DNA from: Chloroflexota bacterium
GTDB lineage: Bacteria; Chloroflexota; Anaerolineae; Anaerolineales; UBA11858
Assembly: GCA_030666985.1 (NCBI GenBank)
Contig: DAOUWT010000102.1
Location: forward strand, 1 to 8,233
DNA length: 8,233 nucleotides
Direction of reading: 5' to 3'
Position numbers and translations under genes: made by a program. Below the pieces are notes generated by a model that was not told the DNA's origin, ran no database searches, and worked only from the letters and a program-made list of their open reading frames with translations. Positions 5,196 through 8,233 of this stretch are shown piece by piece; position 1 is the first letter of the stretch; each line of letters opens with the position of its first letter.

Positions 5196-6407
5196 ATGAA
5201 ACTACTAACCAACAAACACATTGTACTTGGAATAACTGGCTCCATTGCGGCCTACAAAACGGTCACGCTGGCATCCATGCTCACCAAGGCGGGTGCGCGC
5301 GTGGATGTGGTGATGACGGAATCGGCGGCCAAGCTGGTCGCGCCGCTGACGTTTAGGTCTGTCACCGGGCGAGGGGCTTATGTGGATGATGATTTATGGC
5401 AGAGTGACAGCCATGTCTTGCATATTGAACTAGGCCAGAAGAACGATGCTTTTTTGATCGCTCCGGCGACGGCCAACACCATCGCCAAATTAGCCCATGG
5501 GCTGGCTGATAATTTGCTCACCGTCACCGCTTTGGCATCCCGCACCCCCTTGCTGGTCGCTCCGGCCATGGATGGGGGGATGTACGCTAACACAGCTACT
5601 CAGTCCAATTTGGAGACGTTGGCCGAGCGGGGGATGACCATCATCGGCCCGGCGGAGGGACACCTCGCTTCGGGGCTGGCCGGTAAGGGGCGCATGGTGG
5701 AGCCGGAGGAGTTGTTTGGCCGCTTGCGCTTGGCTCTGGGGAGTGGCGGCTCCTTGTCCGGGCGGAAAGTGGTCGTCACCGCCGGGGGAACGCGGGAGCC
5801 GATTGACCCCGTCCGGGTGATAACCAATCGCTCGTCGGGCAAACAGGGTTACGCTCTGGCGCAGGCGGCCCTGGATTTGGGCGCAAGCGTCTGCCTGATA
5901 AGCGCTCCCACGTGTTTGGCCGCTCCCTTTGGCGTGGAGCTGGTGCGTGTTACCACGGCGGCTGAGATGCTCACGGCGGTTTTGGACGCGGTGGAAAACG
6001 CCGACGCATTGATCATGGCCGCCGCTGTGGCCGATTTCCGCCCCGCCGACCCCTCTGGCGAGAAGATCAAAAAGGCGGATGGGATTCCGGGCATCACGCT
6101 CGAGGCTGCGCCAGACGTTTTGGGCACGGTCGCCGCCATCCCCCAGGGTCGTCCACGCCTCACGGTGGGATTCGCCGCCGAGAGCCAGAACCTCTCCCGG
6201 AACGCACGCGCCAAAATATCTGCCAAAAAACTAGATTTAATAGTCGCCAACGACATCACATCTCCCCAGGCCGGCTTTGACGCGGACACGAACCGGGTGA
6301 CGTTGTTGTGGGCGGATGGGCGGGCGCGGGAGTTGCCGTTGATGAGCAAGTTGGAAGTGGCGGAGCAGATTTTAGATGTGGTTGTGGATTTATTGGAGGA
6401 TTTATGA
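5196..6407 (+). CDS. coaBC: Bifunctional phosphopantothenoylcysteine decarboxylase/phosphopantothenate--cysteine ligase
   Basis: Makes 4'-phosphopantetheine from 4'-phosphopantothenate and cysteine. The 403 residues match the fused Dfp length. The N-terminal FMN-dependent CoaC domain (about 1-180) shows GITGSIAAYK (12-21), the catalytic His76 in HIEL, and PATANTIAKLAHGLADNL (90-107). The C-terminal CoaB domain has VTAGGTREPIDPVRVITNRS (194-213), GKQGYALA, AAAVADFRP (275-283), EKIKK (289-293), GFAAES and ANDIT. Two CoaC positions differ from E. coli: PAMN reads PAMD (Asp126) and the ACGD-type clamp with Cys158 reads ASGL (Ser159). There is no Shine-Dalgarno before the ATG, which lies in repeat-like sequence. 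The 3' end overlaps the next gene as ATGA. Confidence 0.97.
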   Translation: MKLLTNKHIVLGITGSIAAYKTVTLASMLTKAGARVDVVMTESAAKLVAPLTFRSVTGRGAYVDDDLWQSDSHVLHIELGQKNDAFLIAPATANTIAKLAHGLADNLLTVTALASRTPLLVAPAMDGGMYANTATQSNLETLAERGMTIIGPAEGHLASGLAGKGRMVEPEELFGRLRLALGSGGSLSGRKVVVTAGGTREPIDPVRVITNRSSGKQGYALAQAALDLGASVCLISAPTCLAAPFGVELVRVTTAAEMLTAVLDAVENADALIMAAAVADFRPADPSGEKIKKADGIPGITLEAAPDVLGTVAAIPQGRPRLTVGFAAESQNLSRNARAKISAKKLDLIVANDITSPQAGFDADTNRVTLLWADGRARELPLMSKLEVAEQILDVVVDLLEDL

Positions 6408-6703
6408 GCCGGATCGTGCATATTTGCGTTCCCCAGGCGTGGGAGGAGGCCCAAAGGTTGGGCCAGTACCGGGCCGATTCCCTGGATGGGGAGGGGTTTA
6501 TCCATTGTTCGACGTGGGAGCAAGTTTCGGGCGTGATGGGCAGGTTCTACGCGGACGTGGAGGAGTTGCTGCTGCTGAACATTGACCCAAAAAAGGTGGA
6601 GGCTGAAATCCGTTGGGAGGCGGTGGATGGGGACGAGTATCCGCATATTTACGGCCCGCTGAATTTGGATGCGGTGGTTGAAGTGAAGCGGGTTGCGAGT
6701 TAG
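6404..6703 (+). CDS. DUF952 family protein
   Basis: A 99-residue protein of the DUF952 family, whose biochemical role I cannot state with confidence. Family features are the start SRIVHICVPQAWEEA, EGFIHCST (30-37), DPKKVEAEIRWEA, and HIYGPLNLDAVVEV near the C-terminus. There is no signal peptide or membrane segment. The ATG at 6404 overlaps the coaBC stop by 4 nt (ATGA), and GGAGG at 6395-6399 precedes it. A start at 6308 in the same frame is rejected because it would lie wholly within coaBC and lacks family similarity. Tight coupling to coaBC suggests co-expression; it does not prove a role in CoA metabolism. Its stop codon is in a heptad array. Confidence 0.9.
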   Translation: MSRIVHICVPQAWEEAQRLGQYRADSLDGEGFIHCSTWEQVSGVMGRFYADVEELLLLNIDPKKVEAEIRWEAVDGDEYPHIYGPLNLDAVVEVKRVAS

Positions 6704-6738
6704 GTGTTAGGGAGATGGGGGACGGGGGATGGTGTATT
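6697..6738 (+). repeat. Heptad repeat array at the DUF952 stop codon
   Basis: Six 7-nt units: gagttag (carrying the stop), gtgttag, ggagatg, ggggacg, ggggatg, gtgtatt. The 11-mer gtgttagggag at 6704-6714 also occurs at the start of the panE-panC array (2173-2183). This is the last such array in the window. Confidence 0.75.
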
Positions 6739-6744
6739 GCTGCA

Positions 6745-6753
6745 TGATATAAT
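6745..6753 (+). promoter_or_regulatory. Candidate extended -10 promoter upstream of the membrane-protein gene
   Basis: TGATATAAT is a perfect extended -10 (TGnTATAAT) without a recognisable -35. Initiation near 6760 would give a leader of about 120 nt to the ATG at 6880. The surrounding 12-mer gcatgatataat is repeated exactly at 7833-7844. Confidence 0.5.
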
Positions 6754-6810
6754 GCTTACATACTTTGAATGGTTTGGTTTTGGCCCACTGCGCGGCTTCG
6801 CGGCAGCGGT

Positions 6811-6833
6811 TCCGCCCATCTCGCGCCCTGTCA
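6811..6833 (+). repeat. Cassette-boundary-like block, copy 1
   Basis: This 23-nt block matches 7310-7332 at 20 positions, all three differences being C/T transitions. A hairpin with ctgc (6788-6791) and gcag (6803-6806) arms lies immediately upstream, as at copy 2. It ends in gtcagcc, one base from the GTTRRRY core of integron attC sites. Confidence 0.6.
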
Positions 6834-6879
6834 GCCCCCAAAAAATTGTATCAACATAAATTAGCTGCATGGAGAAGAT

Positions 6880-7251
6880 ATGGTAATTCTCGCTGCAACC
6901 TTAGCAATATTTATCGGTGTCGTTCATTCATATCTAGGCGAGCGTTACATCTTGATTCGGCTCTTCAAAAGAGACGACCTGCCCAAATTGTTCGGTAGTG
7001 ATTGGTTTACAAAGCGCGTATTGCGGTTTGCATGGCATTTAACAACTGTTGCTTGGTGGGGGTTTGCCGCTATTCTGTATGTTATTTCAGCGCCAGGTGG
7101 AAATATTCAGAAGCAAATACTGATCATAATTTCTGTCGTATTTTTAGTTAGTGGTCTATTGTCCAGCATATTCACAAAAGGCAAGCATATTTCGTGGATC
7201 ATATTTTGGGCTATTTCGGTTATCAGCTTTTATGCTGCAATGCACCTCTAG
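6880..7251 (+). CDS. Small integral membrane protein, unknown function
   Basis: A 123-residue protein with four predicted transmembrane helices at about residues 2-18, 48-69, 79-96 and 103-121. A basic, amphipathic first loop (GERYILIRLFKRDDLPKLFG) is followed by WHLTTVAWWGFAA in the second helix, a pattern I associate with small uncharacterised bacterial membrane proteins rather than a named family. The ATG is supported by GGAG at 6871-6874, 5 nt upstream. It is markedly more A/T-rich than the coaBC region and is enclosed by the paired blocks at 6811-6833 and 7310-7332, so it may be a mobile gene cassette. No function is assigned. Confidence 0.78.
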   Translation: MVILAATLAIFIGVVHSYLGERYILIRLFKRDDLPKLFGSDWFTKRVLRFAWHLTTVAWWGFAAILYVISAPGGNIQKQILIIISVVFLVSGLLSSIFTKGKHISWIIFWAISVISFYAAMHL

Positions 7252-7309
7252 CAATAGCTTCAACCAGGACGCATTTTTCGCTCGCTACGCAATCTGCCAA
7301 GGGCAGGTC

Positions 7310-7332
7310 TCCGCTCATCTCGCGCCCCGTTA
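7310..7332 (+). repeat. Cassette-boundary-like block, copy 2
   Basis: Second copy of the 23-nt block, with a ctgcc/ggcag hairpin at 7294-7306 just before it. It ends in GTTATGT (7329-7335), which resembles the right core of attC recombination sites. The deaminase ATG follows only 3 nt after that core, a layout typical of integron gene cassettes. Confidence 0.6.
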
Positions 7333-7338
7333 TGTAGA

Positions 7339-7734
7339 ATGAACAAGATGTATATGACCTTTGATGAACTCTATGAGAAAGCAAAATCTGTAATTGATCC
7401 GCGCAGGATTTCTGAATACGCCGAAGCTGGCGGAGTGGGGGCTGCTATTCTTGCCGAAAGCGGAAACGTATATACAGGAGTGTGTATAGATACTGGGAGT
7501 TCGATGGGCTTTTGCGCCGAACATGCGGCTGCGGCTGCTATGATAACTGCTGGTGAAAGCCGCATATTAAAAGTAATAGCTGTTGGCTGGGACGGTCATA
7601 TTATGCCGCCCTGTGGTCGTTGCCGCGAATTCATAAGCCAGATACACGACGAGAATTTGAACGCTGAAGTAATGGTTGCAGAAGGCGTAACAACAACCAT
7701 ACGAAAACTCCTGCCTTATGACGGGCGGCAGTAG
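7339..7734 (+). CDS. Cytidine deaminase-family protein, possibly blasticidin-S-deaminase-like
   Basis: A 131-residue zinc hydrolase of the cytidine deaminase superfamily that would deaminate an aminopyrimidine nucleoside or analogue. The zinc site is complete: Cys59 and proton-shuttle Glu61 in FCAEHAAAA, then PCGRC with Cys92 and Cys95. GVGAAILAESGNVYTGV (32-48) is the usual substrate-side strand pair. PCGRCREF and the C-terminal IRKLLP resemble blasticidin S deaminases as well as ordinary tetrameric cytidine deaminases, so substrate is uncertain. No strong Shine-Dalgarno precedes the ATG at 7339; ATGs at 7348 and 7354 are alternatives. It begins 3 nt after a possible recombination core and may be cassette-borne. 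Confidence 0.88.
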   Translation: MNKMYMTFDELYEKAKSVIDPRRISEYAEAGGVGAAILAESGNVYTGVCIDTGSSMGFCAEHAAAAAMITAGESRILKVIAVGWDGHIMPPCGRCREFISQIHDENLNAEVMVAEGVTTTIRKLLPYDGRQ

Positions 7735-7766
7735 GGGCACGCCGCCTCTGACTATAACCTCTCAAT

Positions 7767-7794
7767 GGAACGGAAATCATCGTTCCGCTGCTTT
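7767..7794 (+). terminator. Weak candidate terminator after the deaminase gene
   Basis: Stem ggaacg (7767-7772) pairs with cgttcc (7781-7786) around an 8-nt loop. A short TTTT begins 5 nt later, not directly after the stem, so function is doubtful. Confidence 0.3.
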
Positions 7795-7835
7795 TATACC
7801 TGCATCGCTTCTTGCATATGCGTGACCCAAAAGCA

Positions 7836-7844
7836 TGATATAAT
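7836..7844 (+). promoter_or_regulatory. Extended -10 promoter of the predicted small RNA
   Basis: TGATATAAT, with TATAAT at 7839-7844 and TG at 7836-7837. TTGCAT at 7812-7817 is 21 nt upstream, too far for a normal -35. A start 7 nt downstream falls on G7851, the base just before the RNA stem. Confidence 0.6.
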
Positions 7845-7850
7845 TTTCTC

Positions 7851-7909
7851 GGAGCGCAGAGTTTTTTAGGGTATCTCCTTGTAAGACTTTTTTCTCTGCG
7901 CTCTTTTTT
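7851..7909 (+). ncRNA. Predicted small RNA of about 59 nt closed by its own terminator stem
   Basis: Ten perfectly complementary bases, gagcgcagag at 7852-7861 and ctctgcgctc at 7894-7903, enclose a 32-nt U-rich loop and are followed by six T. With the TATAAT box ending at 7844 this makes a self-contained transcription unit whose 5' and 3' ends pair. The loop contains tctcctt (7874-7880), complementary to AAGGAG-type ribosome binding sites such as that of coaX, so a translation-regulating role is conceivable (inference). No long open frame is present, and the next gene is on the other strand, so it is not a leader. It does not match an RNA family I recognise. An ordinary terminator is the alternative, but the large loop and the positioned promoter argue against it. 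Confidence 0.55.
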
Positions 7910-7920
7910 AGTTTAACCAA

Positions 7921-7974
7921 GAACCGCGCTGCTCGTTCCCCTGCGGGGATGCTTCATGAAGGAACCGCATTGCT
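7921..7974. repeat. Short direct repeat with central palindromes between the small RNA and the ACT remnant
   Basis: gaaccgcgctgct (7921-7933) and gaaccgcattgct (7962-7974) agree at 11 of 13 positions. Between them are a cccc-tgc-gggg mini-hairpin (7939-7949) and the perfect palindrome cttcatgaag (7952-7961). No gene is visible from 7910 to 7982. The role is unknown. Confidence 0.45.
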
Positions 7975-7982
7975 GGGCGGCC

Positions 7983-8156
7983 CTAGGGGCTACTGAATTC
8001 TGATAATACTCTAATCGCTTTCTCTGCTGACCTTGATGGAACAAAAACATGATCATGGTAACTCGCATCTTCAAGTGTACAAAACACATATTCACCATCC
8101 AGTAACTTTGGAGACAATGAACTGAGCAGTTTGTTGAGGTTTTTTTCAGCGGACAA
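7983..8156 (-). pseudogene. Internally deleted ACT-domain protein (COG3602-like) remnant
   Basis: A 57-residue frame starting at TTG (8156-8154) with GGAG 6 nt upstream on the - strand. Its first half (SAEKNLNKLLSSLSP, then LLDGEYVFCTLEDASY) matches the N-terminus of the ~130-residue ACT-domain proteins of the COG3602 type. Its second half (HDHVFVPSRSAEKAIRVLSEF) matches their C-terminal ACT segment, normally preceded by AYY. The roughly 70 residues that usually lie between are missing, and the two parts are joined in frame at Ser-Tyr/His-Asp-His, near residue 33. The upstream frame runs back to a TGA at the window end without an ATG. The product could not form the usual paired ACT fold, so I call it a pseudogene, although an expressed mini-protein is possible. 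Family recognition is from memory of the motifs. Confidence 0.65.
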
Positions 8157-8233
8157 AGTTTTCTCCTGGGGGCCATCGGCGGAAGTCCTTGTAGGGTTAA
8201 TCTGCTTTGCTCTGAGGGCGGCTCATTCTGAGC

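Noticed and set aside
5849..6646. Long - strand open frame opposite coaBC and the DUF952 gene
   Set aside because: Composition is that of an antisense shadow of G/C-rich coding DNA, there is no ribosome site, and both genes on the + strand have full motif support.
6704..6879. Riboswitch upstream of the membrane-protein gene
   Set aside because: The only folded element is the short hairpin beside the repeated block; I see no conserved aptamer core.
6765..6998. 77-codon + strand open frame before the membrane-protein gene
   Set aside because: It crosses the cassette-like block and overlaps the membrane-protein gene in another frame; there is no ribosome site or recognisable domain.
7913..8176. 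87-codon - strand open frame over the ACT remnant
   Set aside because: Its translation has no family pattern, is rich in Cys, Met and Arg, and overlaps in another frame the 57-residue sequence that clearly matches ACT-domain protein ends and has its own GGAG site.

Overview
The window is a chromosomal segment from a bacterium, most likely an uncultured Anaerolineae-type member of the Chloroflexota. That placement is inferred from gene order, codon style and the unusual intergenic repeats; no marker gene here proves it. The core, positions 1 to about 6700, is a nearly complete route to coenzyme A on the + strand: panB (3' part only), panE, panC, panD, coaX (type III pantothenate kinase) and coaBC, with a DUF952 gene coupled to the end of coaBC. 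PanB and PanE turn 2-ketoisovalerate into pantoate, PanD makes beta-alanine, PanC joins the two into pantothenate, CoaX phosphorylates it, and CoaBC adds cysteine and decarboxylates to 4'-phosphopantetheine. Only coaD and coaE, the last two steps, are not present.

Two toxin-antitoxin modules interrupt this cluster, both on the - strand: vapBC (PIN toxin with AbrB-type antitoxin) between panB and panE, and higBA (RelE-fold toxin with HTH antitoxin) between panD and coaX. Both look more A/T-rich than the biosynthetic genes and each would be transcribed against the operon. higBA has a clear sigma-70-like promoter, placed so that the higB message would start at or next to its start codon.

The most striking feature is between the genes. 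Nearly every non-overlapping spacer of the pan-coa region is built of short degenerate tandem units in register: 7 nt after panB, before the vapC and higA stop codons, and after the DUF952 gene; 7-8 nt in the panE-panC and coaX-coaBC spacers; 9 nt in the panC-panD spacer and in the coaX leader. Unit sequence differs from spacer to spacer. Units often contain the stop codon of the upstream gene and sometimes the ribosome binding site of the next gene. I do not recognise this as a described repeat class.

From about 6740 to the end the character changes. There is a small four-helix membrane protein flanked by two copies of a cassette-like block, a cytidine or blasticidin-S-deaminase-like gene beginning just after the second block, a compact predicted small RNA of about 59 nt with its own -10 box and terminator, and on the - strand a TTG-started remnant of an ACT-domain protein that keeps both ends of the family but lacks the middle. 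This part looks like accessory, cassette-type DNA. No rRNA, tRNA, CRISPR array, transposase or integrase is visible.
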